From Sphingomonas sp. PP-CE-1G-424 (GTDB lineage Bacteria; Pseudomonadota; Alphaproteobacteria; Sphingomonadales; Sphingomonadaceae): a stretch of 64,000 nt of DNA. The stretch spans positions 1 to 64,000 of the forward strand of contig NZ_SLXW01000001.1 in assembly GCF_004341085.1 (NCBI RefSeq), given 5' to 3'. This document shows, piece after piece, positions 9,645 to 19,564 of this stretch. Below the pieces are notes generated by a model. The model was not told where the DNA came from, searched no databases, and worked only from the letters and a program-made list of their open reading frames with translations. Both the position numbers and the translations under genes were made by a program. Positions within the stretch are counted from its first letter, which is position 1; each line of letters opens with the position of its first letter.

Positions 9645-10373
9645 TTAAAGCTCCTGCTCGTTCTGGACGATCGTCGACACGCCATCACCCGCCAGGACCG
9701 CGGCGAGATTGCCGGGTTCGCGGATGTTGAAGACGACGATCGGGATGTTGTTGTCGCGGCACAGCGCGATCGCGCTCGCGTCCATGACCTTGAGGTCGTC
9801 GGACAGCACGCGGCTGTACGACACCGTCTCGTAGCGCACGGCGTCGGGGTGCGTCTTCGGGTCGGCGTTGTAGACGCCGTCGACCGAGGTGCCCTTGAAC
9901 AGCGCATCGCACTTCATCTCGGCAGCCCGCAGCGCGGCGCCCGAATCGGTGGTGAAATAGGGACTGCCGACGCCGGCGGCGAAGATCACGACGCGGCCCT
10001 TCTCCAGGTGACGCTCGGCGCGACGACGAATGAACGGCTCGCACACCGACGCCATCGGGATCGCCGACTGGACGCGCGTGTCGACGCCGATCTGCTCCAG
10101 CGCGTTCTGCACGGCAAGCGCGTTCATCACGGTCGCGAGCATGCCCATGTAATCACCGGTCGCGCGGTCCATGCCGCGTGCCGCCCCCGCCATGCCGCGG
10201 AAGATGTTGCCCCCACCGACGACGATGCAGATCTCATAGCCTCGGGCCTTGATGTCAGCGATCTCCTGCGCGACGCGCGCGGTAACCTCGGTGTCGATCG
10301 ACAAGCCGGAGGTGCCCATCAGGACTTCGCCCGACAGTTTCAGCAGGATACGGTTGTAGCGCGGAGGCGTCAT
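9645..10373 (-). CDS. pyrH: UMP kinase
   Basis: Cytosolic amino-acid-kinase-fold enzyme phosphorylating UMP to UDP. 242 residues. The nucleotide-binding elements [13 protein letters not shown] near the N terminus and [10 protein letters not shown] (about residues 57-66) are present, with the [12 protein letters not shown] segment further along. It is adjacent to frr. A 413-bp gap filled with two palindromic repeat elements separates it from tsf, so it may be transcribed separately from rpsB-tsf. Confidence 0.97.
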   Translation of the reverse strand: MTPPRYNRILLKLSGEVLMGTSGLSIDTEVTARVAQEIADIKARGYEICIVVGGGNIFRGMAGAARGMDRATGDYMGMLATVMNALAVQNALEQIGVDTRVQSAIPMASVCEPFIRRRAERHLEKGRVVIFAAGVGSPYFTTDSGAALRAAEMKCDALFKGTSVDGVYNADPKTHPDAVRYETVSYSRVLSDDLKVMDASAIALCRDNNIPIVVFNIREPGNLAAVLAGDGVSTIVQNEQEL

Positions 10374-10517
10374 AAATCTCGAATTGTGATTGGCGGGGCG
10401 GCGCGGACCTTAGGCGGCGAGGCCCGGGATGTGAAGCGCTGTGCGGCGCGTGCATCGAAACTGGATGGAGATGAGACGGAAAATTCTCGTTCGCAGAAGC
10501 GCGCAACGGAGAACGAT

Positions 10518-10613
10518 CGTCATTCCCGCGGAGGCGGGAACCCATACTGGCTAGCGGCTCGATGGATCACCGGCGCCGGAGTTTATGGATCCCCGCCTAC
10601 GCGGGGATGACGA
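10518..10613. repeat. REP-like inverted repeat pair
   Basis: Two facing hairpin-forming arms: TCATTCCCGCGGAGGCGGGA on the left, and the reverse-oriented CCCCGCCTACGCGGGGATGA on the right. They enclose about 50 bases. It resembles the other dispersed G/C-rich palindromes of this window but differs in the outer sequence (GTCAT instead of TTGTT). Confidence 0.75.
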
Positions 10614-10636
10614 AGCAGCACCAAGGCTGCCCCGCT

Positions 10637-10778
10637 ATCCTTCTCCTCTCGGGGAGAAGGTGGCCCGGCAGGGCCGGATGAGGGGGCGTGAGGTTCGAGA
10701 CCTAATCACTCCCCTCACCCTTCCCACTCGACAAGAGCCGAGCGGGCCCCTTCCCTCTCCCCGGAGGAGCGAGGGAGG
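10637..10778. repeat. Long palindromic intergenic repeat
   Basis: The left arm contains a CCTTCTCCTCTCGGGGAGAAGG hairpin followed by GGCCCGGCAGGGCC. The right arm, around 10705-10778, carries the matching CCCCTCACCC and CCCTCTCCCCGG parts. A related element lies at 18369-18440. Such elements are common between proteobacterial genes. Copies at other loci of this genome are expected but not visible here. Confidence 0.65.
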
Positions 10779-10786
10779 AAGTCGGC

Positions 10787-11719
10787 TTACGCCTGCGGAA
10801 CGCCCGAAGCAGCAGCAACCTCGGCTGCGAAGTCGGACTGCTCCTTCTCGATGCCTTCGCCGAGCTGGAAGCGGACATAGTCCACCAGCTTGATCTCGGC
10901 GCCCGCATCCTTGCCGGCCTTGGCGACGACGTCGGAGATCTTGGTCTTGCCGTCCATCACGAACAGCTGGCTGACCAGGGCGTGCTCCTTGCGGTACTTG
11001 GCGATGCCGCCCTCGACCATCTTGGCGATGATGTCGGCAGGCTTGCCCGACTCGGCAGCCTTCTCGGTCGCGATGGCGCGCTCGCGCTCGATCTCGGACT
11101 CGTCGAGGTCTGCTTCGTTGAGCGCCTTCGGGAACGCGGCTGCGATGTGCATCGCGAGCTGCTTGCCGAGTGCCTGGAGAACCTCGTCCGAAGCCTCCGA
11201 CTCAAGCGCGACGAGCACGCCGATCTTGCCGAGGCCGGGGGCCGCTGCATTGTGGATGTACGGAACGACCGCACCCTTGCTGACTTCCAGCGTGCGCGAG
11301 CGGCGCAGCGACTGGTTCTCGCCGATCGTCGCGACGTTGTTCGTCAGGACTTCCTCGACGGTCTTGCCCGATGGCATCGCCTGCGACTTCAGCGCCTCGA
11401 TGTCGCCACCCGTTGCGAGCGCGATCTGCGTGACGTCACGGACAAACGACTGGAACTGGTCGTTCTTCGCGACGAAATCGGTCTCCGAGTTCACTTCGAC
11501 CGCTGCGCCCTTGGTGCCCGACACGGCGACGCCGACGAGGCCCTCGGCCGCGGTACGGCTGGACTTCTTGGCAGCGGCTGCGAGCCCCTTGGTACGCAGC
11601 CAGTCCATTGCCTGCTCCATGTCGCCGGCGTTCTCGCTCAGCGCCTTCTTGCAATCCATCATGCCCGCGCCGCTCTTCTCGCGCAGATCCTTGACCATCG
11701 CTGCCGTGATATCGGCCAT
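10787..11719 (-). CDS. tsf: Elongation factor Ts
   Basis: Guanine-nucleotide exchange factor for EF-Tu. 310 residues. The N-terminal UBA-like segment [19 protein letters not shown] and the core motif TDFVAKND (residues 80-87), which contacts EF-Tu, are intact. It follows rpsB after 89 bases, the near-universal rpsB-tsf order, and is probably cotranscribed with it. Confidence 0.97.
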   Translation of the reverse strand: MADITAAMVKDLREKSGAGMMDCKKALSENAGDMEQAMDWLRTKGLAAAAKKSSRTAAEGLVGVAVSGTKGAAVEVNSETDFVAKNDQFQSFVRDVTQIALATGGDIEALKSQAMPSGKTVEEVLTNNVATIGENQSLRRSRTLEVSKGAVVPYIHNAAAPGLGKIGVLVALESEASDEVLQALGKQLAMHIAAAFPKALNEADLDESEIERERAIATEKAAESGKPADIIAKMVEGGIAKYRKEHALVSQLFVMDGKTKISDVVAKAGKDAGAEIKLVDYVRFQLGEGIEKEQSDFAAEVAAASGVPQA

Positions 11720-11808
11720 GTCTCTAATCCTTTTTAGGTCTGAATATGGTTGCGGGCGAGGCAGAGCTTTCGCCCTACCCCGCCCGCATGACGGTTCGGC
11801 GACGACGC

Positions 11809-12663
11809 TTATGCGTCGATCTGGCGCTCACCCTCAGCTGCCAGCTCGGCAGCGATATCGGCGTTCGCCGCAGCCTCGGTCGTATCGGCAGAAGCCTCGA
11901 CGACGGGGTCTGCGCTCAACGCCTCTTCCTTCGGCGGCTCGATCATCGCGCCGATGTCGGCACCGGTGCGGCGCTGCTGCTCCTGGCCGCCGCGCGTCGC
12001 TGCGATCGCGATCGCCTCGCAGTACAGGCGGATGGCGCGGGCTGCGTCGTCGTTCGCGGGAACCGGGAAGGCGATGCCGTCCGGCGACACGTTCGAATCG
12101 AGGATCGCGACGACGGGAATACCCAGCGTGTTGGCTTCCTTGATCGCCAGCTCTTCCTTGTTCGCGTCGATCACGAACATAACGTCGGGAATGCCGCCCA
12201 TGTCGCGGATGCCGCCGAGCGAAAGTTCGAGCTTGTCCTTCTCGCGGGTGAGCTGAAGGACTTCCTTCTTGGTCAGGCCGACGGTGTCGCCCGACAGCAT
12301 TTCCTCGAGCGTCTTGAGACGCTTGATCGAACCCGAGATGGTCTTCCAGTTGGTGAGCATGCCGCCCAACCAGCGATGGTTGACGAAGTGCTGGCCCGAA
12401 CGGCGCGCTGCGTCCGCGACGGGATCCTGCGCCTGGCGCTTGGTGCCAACGAACAGGACCTTGCCACCACCGGCAACAGCCGACGAGACGAATTCGAGCG
12501 CGCGCGCGAACAGCGGCACGGTCTGCGAAAGGTCGAGGATGTGGACGCCGTTACGATCACCGAAGATGTAAGGCTTCATCTTGGGGTTCCACCGATGAGT
12601 CTGGTGGCCGAAATGCGCGCCCGTTTCGATGAGCTGCTGCATGGAGACGACTGGAGCCGCCAT
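11809..12663 (-). CDS. rpsB: 30S ribosomal protein S2
   Basis: S2 of the small ribosomal subunit. 284 residues, a little longer than enteric S2 because of an acidic Ala/Glu-rich C-terminal tail (about residues 245-284). Conserved segments include [15 protein letters not shown] near the N terminus, [10 protein letters not shown] in the middle and PVVAILDSN further on. It is the first gene of rpsB-tsf. Confidence 0.97.
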   Translation of the reverse strand: MAAPVVSMQQLIETGAHFGHQTHRWNPKMKPYIFGDRNGVHILDLSQTVPLFARALEFVSSAVAGGGKVLFVGTKRQAQDPVADAARRSGQHFVNHRWLGGMLTNWKTISGSIKRLKTLEEMLSGDTVGLTKKEVLQLTREKDKLELSLGGIRDMGGIPDVMFVIDANKEELAIKEANTLGIPVVAILDSNVSPDGIAFPVPANDDAARAIRLYCEAIAIAATRGGQEQQRRTGADIGAMIEPPKEEALSADPVVEASADTTEAAANADIAAELAAEGERQIDA

Positions 12664-12988
12664 AGGGATATATCCTTCCGGTTGTGCCTCTGGGAAGCGG
12701 ATGACGTCGTGGCCGAATGACCGTGACGCACCGGGCTATGATGCCTCCCATGCGGGGTTAGAGGCGCGGCCCTTAGCGTGGCTCTATTCGAAAAGCAATC
12801 GCACAAGGCCCGCTTGACTCATGGAACGCAATGAGAACATAAAGGGCTCAGAGGGGAACAGATGTTCGACTCGGCGCGGAATCACCCCGGCATGACGGGA
12901 TTCGAAATGCGACGAGTGGAACGATGTTTCTGACCAAGTGTTTGCGGATATTAGGAATTTGTTCGCAACTCATAGGAAGGCGGACGTG
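12664..12988. other. Divergent promoter region upstream of rpsB
   Basis: About 325 bases without a gene. They should contain the rpsB-tsf promoter on the minus strand and a possible plus-strand promoter for the small membrane ORF that follows. Confidence 0.5.
12814..12843 (+). promoter_or_regulatory. Possible sigma-70 promoter
   Basis: TTGACT (12814-12819) and CATAAA (12838-12843) are separated by 18 bases on the plus strand. This is a reasonable but not strong match to the housekeeping consensus, about 145 bases ahead of the small membrane protein gene. Confidence 0.3.
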
Positions 12989-13222
12989 ATGTTGGTTCTG
13001 AGCTTCATGGTTTTTGCTGGTGCATTCGCGGTCGCGGGCATGATGATCGTCTCGTCGATCGCGCCGCAGTGGGACCGTATAGTCCGTCTCGCGATGGGCA
13101 ACGTCGAACCCGCGTTCCAGCCACTCCGCACGCTGGCCGTTGCGGAGCGCCGAATTGCGGTCAGGCGCTGGGCTTCGACGTCGGCTCCAGTGCCCGCCCG
13201 CCGCTGGAACGCTGCCGCCTGA
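12989..13222 (+). CDS. Small single-span membrane protein, unknown function
   Basis: 77 residues from the ATG at 12989, which has an AGGAAGG ribosome binding site. One strong hydrophobic segment spans about residues 1-24 (LVLSFMVFAGAFAVAGMMIV), followed by a basic tail. Its last 62 bases overlap the end of pssA in a tail-to-tail arrangement. I recognise no family. The good binding site, the clear membrane span and a possible promoter upstream favour a real gene, but it could be spurious. Confidence 0.45.
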   Translation: MLVLSFMVFAGAFAVAGMMIVSSIAPQWDRIVRLAMGNVEPAFQPLRTLAVAERRIAVRRWASTSAPVPARRWNAAA

Positions 13223-14012
13223 TCTTGGCGTAGCTCGCGATACTGAACGGCATCGAGAGTAGGTACAGTACGCAAATGATGCTGAGCGTATGCCACGGCG
13301 CGCTTACGATCGCGGCGCCGAGCAGCACGACGAGCGCGATGGCCTCGAACCGGATGTTGCTGCGGAGTTTGACTGAACTCCACGAATAAGTCGCGATACT
13401 CGACACCATCAGCAGCGCGACGAATGCGACCCAGGGCGCCACGAAATACGGCGACGCGAATTTGGGCTCGTCGGTCCAGAACCAGAAGAACATCGGCATC
13501 AGCGCGAGCCCCGCGCCGGCCGGAGCCGGAACGCCGGTTAGGAAACCCGCGGACTTGTGCGGCTGGTGGCTCTCGTCGATCTTGGCGTTGAAGCGTGCGA
13601 GACGCAACGCGCAGAACACGGCGAGGATCAGCGAACAGATCCAGCCGACACGCGGCAAAGCCGTCAATGACCAGAGATAGACGATCAGAGCAGGCGCAAC
13701 GCCGAACGAGATCGCGTCGGACAGCGAATCGAGCTCGGCACCGAACCGGCTTTCGCCGTGCAGCATCCGGGCGATCCGACCATCGAGGCCGTCGAGCACG
13801 CCCGCAACCATGATCATCGCGACGGCGCTTTCCCATTGTCCACCGATCGCGAACCGCACGCCGCTCAGGCCTGAACACAGGGCTAGCGCGGTAACGGCGT
13901 TGGGAGCGACGGCGCGCAACGGGAGCCCGCGCGGTGCACGACGCGTGCGACCGAACCGCCCGCGGCCTCGCTCTTCGATCGAGTCGCCGTCGATCTCGTC
14001 GCGATCAATCAC
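13161..14012 (-). CDS. pssA: CDP-diacylglycerol-serine O-phosphatidyltransferase
   Basis: Inner-membrane CDP-alcohol phosphatidyltransferase making phosphatidylserine from CDP-diacylglycerol and serine. 283 residues. The family signature DG(x2)AR(x8)G(x3)D(x3)D is complete in [19 protein letters not shown] followed by ELDSLSD. Several membrane spans follow. An arginine-rich N terminus of about 35 residues precedes the first span. It overlaps psd by four bases, so the two enzymes of phosphatidylethanolamine synthesis are translated together. Confidence 0.93.
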   Translation of the reverse strand: MIDRDEIDGDSIEERGRGRFGRTRRAPRGLPLRAVAPNAVTALALCSGLSGVRFAIGGQWESAVAMIMVAGVLDGLDGRIARMLHGESRFGAELDSLSDAISFGVAPALIVYLWSLTALPRVGWICSLILAVFCALRLARFNAKIDESHQPHKSAGFLTGVPAPAGAGLALMPMFFWFWTDEPKFASPYFVAPWVAFVALLMVSSIATYSWSSVKLRSNIRFEAIALVVLLGAAIVSAPWHTLSIICVLYLLSMPFSIASYAKIRRQRSSGGRALEPTSKPSA

Positions 14013-14737
14013 TGGGCAATGCCGCCAACCGGAACGCCACCGACGCGACCGAGCACGGTCTCGCCAGCGATGCTGCGCTGGCCGAGGCAGACCTGCGGCA
14101 CGACGTGATCGGGCAGGTACACGTCGACTCGGCTACCGAACCGGATCAGGCCGATGCGCTGGCCGACCGCGACCATGTCGCCGGCCTTCACGAAGCCGAG
14201 GATGCGGCGCGCGACCAAGCCGGCGATCTGGGTGAAGCCGATCCGCATCCCGTTACGGTCCTCGACGACGAAATGCTGGCGCTCGTTCTCGTCGCTCGCC
14301 TTGTCGAGGTCGGCGTTGAGGAACTTGCCCGAGATATAGACCACCTGGCGGATCGTGCCGGCGATCGGGGTGCGATTGATGTGCACGTCGAACACCGACA
14401 TGAAGATCGACACGCGCACCAGCGGCGCGTCGCCCAGACCGTTCTCGCCGGCGAGTTCGCGCGGGATCGGCACGCGCTGGATCATCGTGATCAGTCCGTC
14501 GGCGGGGGCGACGATCAGGCCTTCACCCTGGGGAGTGGTGCGGATCGGATCGCGGAAGAACGTCGCGACCCAGATCACGACGCCGACCATCGGCCAGAAC
14601 AGCACGTGGCTGACGATCGTCAGCAGCAGCGTGATGCCGGTCGCGATCGCGACGTATTTGTGGCCCTCCGGATGGACTGCGGGAAATCGCCATTTGACCG
14701 TGGAGGTCGTGACGGGCGGCTTGTCGAGCGATGCCAT
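14009..14737 (-). CDS. psd: Phosphatidylserine decarboxylase proenzyme
   Basis: Pyruvoyl-dependent membrane-associated enzyme converting phosphatidylserine to phosphatidylethanolamine. 242 residues, the short archaeal/alphaproteobacterial form. The self-cleavage site is the Gly-Ser of [11 protein letters not shown] (near residue 205), where the serine becomes the pyruvoyl group. Two hydrophobic segments lie at about residues 28-60. It is the first gene of psd-pssA and is divergent from icd. Confidence 0.94.
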   Translation of the reverse strand: MASLDKPPVTTSTVKWRFPAVHPEGHKYVAIATGITLLLTIVSHVLFWPMVGVVIWVATFFRDPIRTTPQGEGLIVAPADGLITMIQRVPIPRELAGENGLGDAPLVRVSIFMSVFDVHINRTPIAGTIRQVVYISGKFLNADLDKASDENERQHFVVEDRNGMRIGFTQIAGLVARRILGFVKAGDMVAVGQRIGLIRFGSRVDVYLPDHVVPQVCLGQRSIAGETVLGRVGGVPVGGIAQ

Positions 14738-14879
14738 AACCCGCGGGTCTATCCGTGCAGGACGCGCGATACAACGATGAACCGGCTTTTCCTTACAGCA
14801 CCAACGGTTGGCCAGCGGTTGATCGCTGCGGCGCGCTCCCCTAGACGCTCCTCAAACCCCTCCCCCGAAGGACGCGCAC

Positions 14880-16100
14880 ATGGCGAAGATCAAGGTAAAG
14901 AACCCGATCGTGGAGATCGATGGCGACGAGATGACGCGGATCATCTGGGAATGGATTCGCGAGCGCCTGATCAAGCCGTATCTCGATATCCAGCTCGATT
15001 ATTACGATCTCGGCGTCGAGCATCGGGACGCGACCGACGACCAGGTCACGATCGACAGCGCGCTCGCCACGCAGAAGCACGGCGTCGCGGTCAAGTGCGC
15101 GACGATCACGCCCGACGAGCAGCGCGTCACCGAGTTCGGCCTGAAGAAGATGTGGAAGTCGCCGAACGGCACGATCCGCAACATCCTCGGCGGCACGATC
15201 TTCCGCGAGCCGATCGTCATCAAGAACGTGCCCCGCCTGATCCCGGGCTGGACGCATCCGATCGTCGTCGGCCGTCACGCGTTCGGCGACCAGTACCGCG
15301 CGACCGACTATCTGGTCCCCGGCCCCGGCAAGCTGCGCCTCGTCTTCGAAGGCGACGACGGCACGGTCATCGACCGCGAGGTATTCCAGTTCCCGTCGGC
15401 GGGCGTCGCGATGGCGATGTACAACCTCGACGATTCGATCCGCGATTTCGCGCGCGCCTCGATGCATTACGGCCTGAACCTGAAGTGGCCGGTGTACCTG
15501 TCGACCAAGAACACGATCCTCAAGGCCTATGACGGCCGCTTCAAGGACCTGTTCGCCGAGGTGTTCGAGGCCGAGTTCAAGGACAAGTTCAAGGAAGCGG
15601 GCATCGTCTACGAGCATCGCCTGATCGACGACATGGTCGCATCGGCGCTGAAGTGGAACGGCGAGTTCGTCTGGGCCTGCAAGAACTATGACGGCGACGT
15701 CCAGTCGGACCAGGTCGCACAGGGCTTCGGGTCGCTCGGCCTGATGACCTCGATCCTGCTGACCCCGGACGGCAAGACCGTCGAGGCCGAGGCAGCGCAC
15801 GGCACCGTCACGCGCCACTTCCGCATGCACGAGCAGGGCAAGGCGACCTCGACCAACCCGATCGCGTCGATCTTCGCGTGGACCGGTGGCCTTAAGTATC
15901 GCGGCAAGTTCGACGATACGCCCGACGTCACGAAGTTCGCCGAGACGCTTGAGCGCGTCTGCGTCCAGACGGTCGAGAACGGCCACATGACCAAGGATCT
16001 CGCGATCCTGATCGGCCCCGACCAGCCCTGGATGACGACCGAGCAGTTCTTCGAGCAGGTACGGTCGAACCTCGAAACCGAAATGGCCAACTGGGCCTGA
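14880..16100 (+). CDS. icd: NADP-dependent isocitrate dehydrogenase
   Basis: TCA-cycle enzyme oxidising isocitrate to 2-oxoglutarate with NADP. 406 residues, of the eukaryote-like homodimeric type common in alphaproteobacteria. The N terminus [17 protein letters not shown], the substrate-binding segment [11 protein letters not shown] and the cofactor-region motif [18 protein letters not shown] are all characteristic. An AAGGA binding site lies eight bases before the ATG. A strong terminator follows directly. Confidence 0.97.
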   Translation: MAKIKVKNPIVEIDGDEMTRIIWEWIRERLIKPYLDIQLDYYDLGVEHRDATDDQVTIDSALATQKHGVAVKCATITPDEQRVTEFGLKKMWKSPNGTIRNILGGTIFREPIVIKNVPRLIPGWTHPIVVGRHAFGDQYRATDYLVPGPGKLRLVFEGDDGTVIDREVFQFPSAGVAMAMYNLDDSIRDFARASMHYGLNLKWPVYLSTKNTILKAYDGRFKDLFAEVFEAEFKDKFKEAGIVYEHRLIDDMVASALKWNGEFVWACKNYDGDVQSDQVAQGFGSLGLMTSILLTPDGKTVEAEAAHGTVTRHFRMHEQGKATSTNPIASIFAWTGGLKYRGKFDDTPDVTKFAETLERVCVQTVENGHMTKDLAILIGPDQPWMTTEQFFEQVRSNLETEMANWA

Positions 16101-16106
16101 TCTAGC

Positions 16107-16138
16107 ACCCCGCTCCCGGAAACGGGAGCGGGGTTTTC
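16107..16138 (+). terminator. Rho-independent terminator of icd
   Basis: A perfect 12-bp stem (16107-16118 with 16123-16134), a GAAA-type loop and a TTTT run directly after it, seven bases past the icd stop codon. Confidence 0.92.
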
Positions 16139-16146
16139 TCTTCCCC

Positions 16147-16226
16147 GTCATCCTGACGAAAGTCAGGACCCAGGGTTACACAGGACTACGGTCTTGGCTC
16201 TGGATCCTGACTTTCGTCAGGATGAC
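16147..16226. repeat. Dispersed inverted repeat, GTCATCCTGACGAAAGTC type
   Basis: The arms GTCATCCTGACGAAAGTCAG and its reverse complement flank about 36 bases. The same element occurs at 31349-31428 with nearly identical arms, so it is a dispersed family and not a simple terminator. Confidence 0.85.
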
Positions 16227-16315
16227 GGAGGGAAAAACACCTCTTTCCACTGCCGATCGCCGCAGTACGTCGCCACGGGTGACAAATCCGTCATGCGTCC
16301 CCTAAGGTCGCACGC

Positions 16316-18094
16316 ATGGCATTACGGCTCGACAATCAAGGTTTCAGCGACGCGCTCGTCATTCTTGGCGCGGCCGGGCTCGTCATCCCCGCATTCGCGC
16401 GGTTCCGGGTCAGCCCGGTCATCGGTTTCATCTTGGTCGGCCTGCTGGTTGGGCCCGCCGGGCTAGGCTCGCTCACCGGCTCCGCGCCTTGGCTCTATTA
16501 CCTGACGATCTCGAACCCGGAGTCGATCGAGCCGTTCGCCGAGTTCGGGATCATCCTGTTGCTGTTCTCGATCGGCCTCGAACTCTCGTTCAAGCGACTG
16601 TGGTCGATGAAGCAACTCGTGTTCGGCACCGGCGCCGCCGAACTGATCGGCTCGGCGCTTATCATTGGCGTGGCGTTGCACTTCATCGGCCAGGAATGGG
16701 CGGGCGCAATCGGGCTCGGGTTTGCGCTCGCGTTGTCGTCCACGGCTTTGGTCCTGCCGCTCGTCGGCACCACCGGCGCGGTCGGCCGGGGAGCGTTCGC
16801 GATGCTGTTGTTCGAGGATCTGGCGCTCGTCCCGATCATCTTCGTGCTCGGTGCGCTGGCGCCGACAGCCAGTGCGGACGGCTGGTCGAACATCGCCGGT
16901 GTCGCGCTGCGCGGCGGGCTGACCGTCGTCGCGATGTATATCGGCGGGCGGGTCGTCCTGCCCCGGCTGTTCGGGCAGGCCGCGCGCACCAAGAGCCCCG
17001 AGCTGTTCCTTGCCGCGTCGCTGCTGGTGGTGATCGTCGCGAGCGTCGCGACAACGGCAGCCGGGCTGTCGCCGATCGTCGGCGCGCTGCTCGCCGGGCT
17101 GCTGATCGCCGAGACCGAGTATCATAGCGAGGTCGAGGTCATCACCGCGCCGTTCAAGGGGCTGGCGCTCGGCGTGTTCCTGATCACGGTCGGCATGAGT
17201 CTCGACCTACGGCTGATCGCGCAGAACTGGCCGTCGTTGCTGCTCGCGGTGACGGGCGTGGTGGCGACCAAGGCGATCGTTACCTTCCTGTTCCTGCGCG
17301 TCGCCAATTCGCGGCGCGGCGTTGCAGCGGAGACGGGGTTGCTGATGGGCAGCCCCTCCGAGACGACGCTGATCGTGCTTGCGACGGCCGCGCAGGCGCA
17401 GTTGATCATGCCGTCGACCGCCGCTTTCTGGCAGACCGTCACTGCGATCGGGCTGACGATCACGCCGCTGCTGGCAAAGCTCGGCCGCACCGTCTCGCGT
17501 CAACTCGAAAGCCGGTCGGGCGCCGATGCTGGCGATATCGAGATCGACGACGATGGGCCGGGAACCGTCGTGATCGGCTTTGGTCGCGTGGGCCGAATGG
17601 TGGCCGACATGCTGGCGGTCCACGGACAGAAGTACGTTGCCGTGGAGGCGGATATCGATTCCGTCGAAGCCGCGCGGGCGCAAGGGCATCCTGTGTTGTT
17701 CGGGGACGTGGCGCGCCCGGAGCTGGTGGATCGGCTGAAGCTGCATACCGCCAAGGCGCTGATCCTCACGATGGACGATCCGGTGTTGACGGTGCGGCTG
17801 GCGCGGCGGGTGCGGGCTTTGGCGCCGGACTTGCCGATCGTGGCACGTGCTCGGGATACGGCGCATGCGGCGGAGTTGTACCGGGCTGGCGTTACGGACG
17901 CGGTGCCCGAGACGCTGGAGAGTTCGCTGCAGCTGGCGGAGGCTGTACTGGTCGATCTGGGGGTGGCGATGGGGCCGGTTATTGCTTCGATCCATGAGAA
18001 GCGGGATGAATTGCGGCAGGAGATCAAGAAGGCGGCGGACATGATTGCGGAGCCTCGGATTCGCAAGGCGAAGCGGACTCCTCGCGCGGTTTGA
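16316..18094 (+). CDS. CPA2 family cation:proton antiporter with RCK/TrkA-N domain
   Basis: Inner-membrane antiporter of the KefB/KefC/YbaL type, 592 residues. About 12 membrane segments fill residues 10-390; FAEFGIILLLFSIGLELS and the AALSSTALVLPL-like region are typical of the transport domain. A cytoplasmic nucleotide-binding domain follows (about 415-535), beginning with VVIGFGRVGRMVADML. It probably exports potassium in exchange for protons under envelope or electrophile stress. The exact substrate and the gating ligand cannot be read from sequence. Confidence 0.9.
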   Translation: MALRLDNQGFSDALVILGAAGLVIPAFARFRVSPVIGFILVGLLVGPAGLGSLTGSAPWLYYLTISNPESIEPFAEFGIILLLFSIGLELSFKRLWSMKQLVFGTGAAELIGSALIIGVALHFIGQEWAGAIGLGFALALSSTALVLPLVGTTGAVGRGAFAMLLFEDLALVPIIFVLGALAPTASADGWSNIAGVALRGGLTVVAMYIGGRVVLPRLFGQAARTKSPELFLAASLLVVIVASVATTAAGLSPIVGALLAGLLIAETEYHSEVEVITAPFKGLALGVFLITVGMSLDLRLIAQNWPSLLLAVTGVVATKAIVTFLFLRVANSRRGVAAETGLLMGSPSETTLIVLATAAQAQLIMPSTAAFWQTVTAIGLTITPLLAKLGRTVSRQLESRSGADAGDIEIDDDGPGTVVIGFGRVGRMVADMLAVHGQKYVAVEADIDSVEAARAQGHPVLFGDVARPELVDRLKLHTAKALILTMDDPVLTVRLARRVRALAPDLPIVARARDTAHAAELYRAGVTDAVPETLESSLQLAEAVLVDLGVAMGPVIASIHEKRDELRQEIKKAADMIAEPRIRKAKRTPRAV

Positions 18095-18116
18095 CCTCCG
18101 CTGTTCCGTGAGCAGG

Positions 18117-18173
18117 TTGTTCTCCCGCGAAGGCGGGAGTCCAGTCTGGGTCCCCGCCTTCGCGGGAGAACAA
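18117..18173. repeat. REP-like palindrome, TTGTTCTCCCGCGAAGGCGG type
   Basis: About 57 bases. The outer arms TTGTTCTCCCGCG and CGCGGGAGAACAA are reverse complements, and each arm is itself a small hairpin. Close copies lie at 24386-24440, 27637-27692 and 38487-38543. Confidence 0.9.
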
Positions 18174-18227
18174 GCTTTGGTAGGTTCCTTGAGAGGTGGC
18201 ATCCTCAGATGGAGGCAGGGCTTCGTA

Positions 18228-18333
18228 ACCTCCCCGGCGGAGGCCGGGGTCCAAGTGGAAAGGTGGTCGTAACGGAGCACTGCCCTCCATTATCTTCGTT
18301 CCCCAATTGGGCCCCGGCCTTCGCCGGGGTGGT
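18228..18333. repeat. Long inverted repeat, CCCCGGC-GGCCGGGG type
   Basis: The left arm near 18230-18260 (CCTCCCCGGCGGAGGCCGGG) and the right arm near 18303-18333 (GGGCCCCGGCCTTCGCCGGG) face each other. The same family occurs at 27730-27834. Confidence 0.8.
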
Positions 18334-18368
18334 GGTTGCGCGGTGATCGCTTCGTCACGCGCGCCCTC

Positions 18369-18440
18369 CTCTTGCCCTCACCCTTTCCACGGCGAAGATG
18401 CCGCGGGGCCCTTCCCTCTCCCGGTGGGAGAGGGCTAGGC
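18369..18440. repeat. Half of a CCCTCACCC / CCCTCTCCC palindromic element
   Basis: GCCCTCACCCTTTCCACGGC followed by a GGCCCTTCCCTCTCCCGGTG stretch and a GGGAGAGGG arm. It resembles one side of the longer element at 10637-10778. Confidence 0.6.
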
Positions 18441-18481
18441 AAAAGGAAGGTTGGGTAGGGTTAGGCCAAGCTGCGGCTACT

Positions 18482-19555
18482 TCAACCTGCGACTACGGCC
18501 TCGCGGCTCTTCATCAGCGGCTGGATACGCGTCCCGAATGCTTCCACCCCCTCCAGGAAATCATCGAACGTCAGCAACACGCCGCCCGTGTTGGGCACGG
18601 CGGCCATCTCGTCGAGCATCCGCGCGACGCTTTCGTACGAGCCGACCAGCGTGCCCATGTTGATGTTGACCGCGCCTTCGGGGGCGGCGAGCTGGCGGAC
18701 GTTGGTGTCCGTGTTGTGCGTGTCCTTGGCGCCCTGATCGATCAGCCAGGCGATCGCGTCGACGTCCACGCCAGCGTTATAGTGTTTCCACTTCGCCATC
18801 GCCTCGTCGTCGGTTTCGGCGGCGATGATCATGATCAGGACGAAGATCTGAACGTCGCGGCCGGTCTTCGCAGTCGCTGCGGCTAGCCGCTCGTTGTTGA
18901 ACGCGAAGGCGGTCGGGGTGTTTACGCCCTTCCCCAGGCAGAACGCGTAGTCGGCCCATTTCGCCGAGAACGCCAAGCCGTCATCGGACGATCCGGCGCA
19001 GATGATCTTCATGTCGCCGGTCGGCTTTGGCCAGACGCGGCAGTCGGTCATCTGGTAATAGTCGCCCTTGAAGTCGGACGTACCCTCCTCCCACAGTTCG
19101 CGCAGGATGTGCGCGTATTCGTCGAGCATCTTGTAGCGATTGCGGAAATGCTCGTCGCCGGGCCACATGCCCATCTGCGTATATTCGGGCGGTTGCCAGC
19201 CGGTGATGAGGTTCAGCCCGAACCGCCCGTGGCTGATCGAATCGATCGTGTTGCACATCCGCGCGGCGTAGGCGGGCGGTACGAGCAGCGTCGCGCAGGT
19301 CGCGTAGATCTTGATCTTCTCGGTGACGGCGGCGAGCCCGGCCATCAGCGTGAAGCTCTCCAGCCCGTAGTCCCAGAACTCGGTCTTGCCACCGAACCCG
19401 CGCAGCTTGATCATCGACAGCAGGAAATCGAGCCCGTGCTTCTCGGCGGCCTGCGCGATCGCCTTGTTGAGGTCGAAGCTTGGTTTGTATTGCGGCGCGT
19501 TCTCGCTGATCAGCCAGCCATTGTTGTTGATGGGCACGAAGACGCCGACCTGCAT
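18482..19555 (-). CDS. rutA: Pyrimidine monooxygenase RutA
   Basis: Flavin-dependent monooxygenase of the luciferase-like fold that opens the uracil ring between N3 and C4, giving ureidoacrylate peracid or ureidoacrylate. 357 residues, normal for RutA. The N terminus [20 protein letters not shown] and the segment [18 protein letters not shown] are highly characteristic. It is the last gene of a rutB-rutC-rutD-rutA run and lies nine bases after rutD. The flavin reductase RutF that feeds it FMNH2 is not in the window. Confidence 0.95.
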   Translation of the reverse strand: MQVGVFVPINNNGWLISENAPQYKPSFDLNKAIAQAAEKHGLDFLLSMIKLRGFGGKTEFWDYGLESFTLMAGLAAVTEKIKIYATCATLLVPPAYAARMCNTIDSISHGRFGLNLITGWQPPEYTQMGMWPGDEHFRNRYKMLDEYAHILRELWEEGTSDFKGDYYQMTDCRVWPKPTGDMKIICAGSSDDGLAFSAKWADYAFCLGKGVNTPTAFAFNNERLAAATAKTGRDVQIFVLIMIIAAETDDEAMAKWKHYNAGVDVDAIAWLIDQGAKDTHNTDTNVRQLAAPEGAVNINMGTLVGSYESVARMLDEMAAVPNTGGVLLTFDDFLEGVEAFGTRIQPLMKSREAVVAG

Positions 19556-19564
19556 ATGCCGCTC

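Larger units (their letters stand above)
10374..10786. other. Repeat-filled spacer between tsf and pyrH
   Basis: No gene. The spacer contains two unrelated palindromic elements (10518-10613 and 10637-10778). Any promoter for pyrH must lie in or beside them. I see no clear terminator for tsf other than these hairpins. Confidence 0.7.
18095..18481. other. Repeat-filled spacer
   Basis: 387 bases between two convergent genes. It holds three different palindromic elements (18117-18173, 18228-18333 and 18369-18440) and no gene. Confidence 0.75.

Noticed and set aside
14841..16151. 436-codon minus-strand open frame opposite icd
   Set aside because: Shadow of the isocitrate dehydrogenase gene; no family features.
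16147..16226. The inverted repeat after icd as its terminator
   Set aside because: A much better terminator with a T run lies at 16107-16138, and the same repeat recurs at 31349 away from any gene end.
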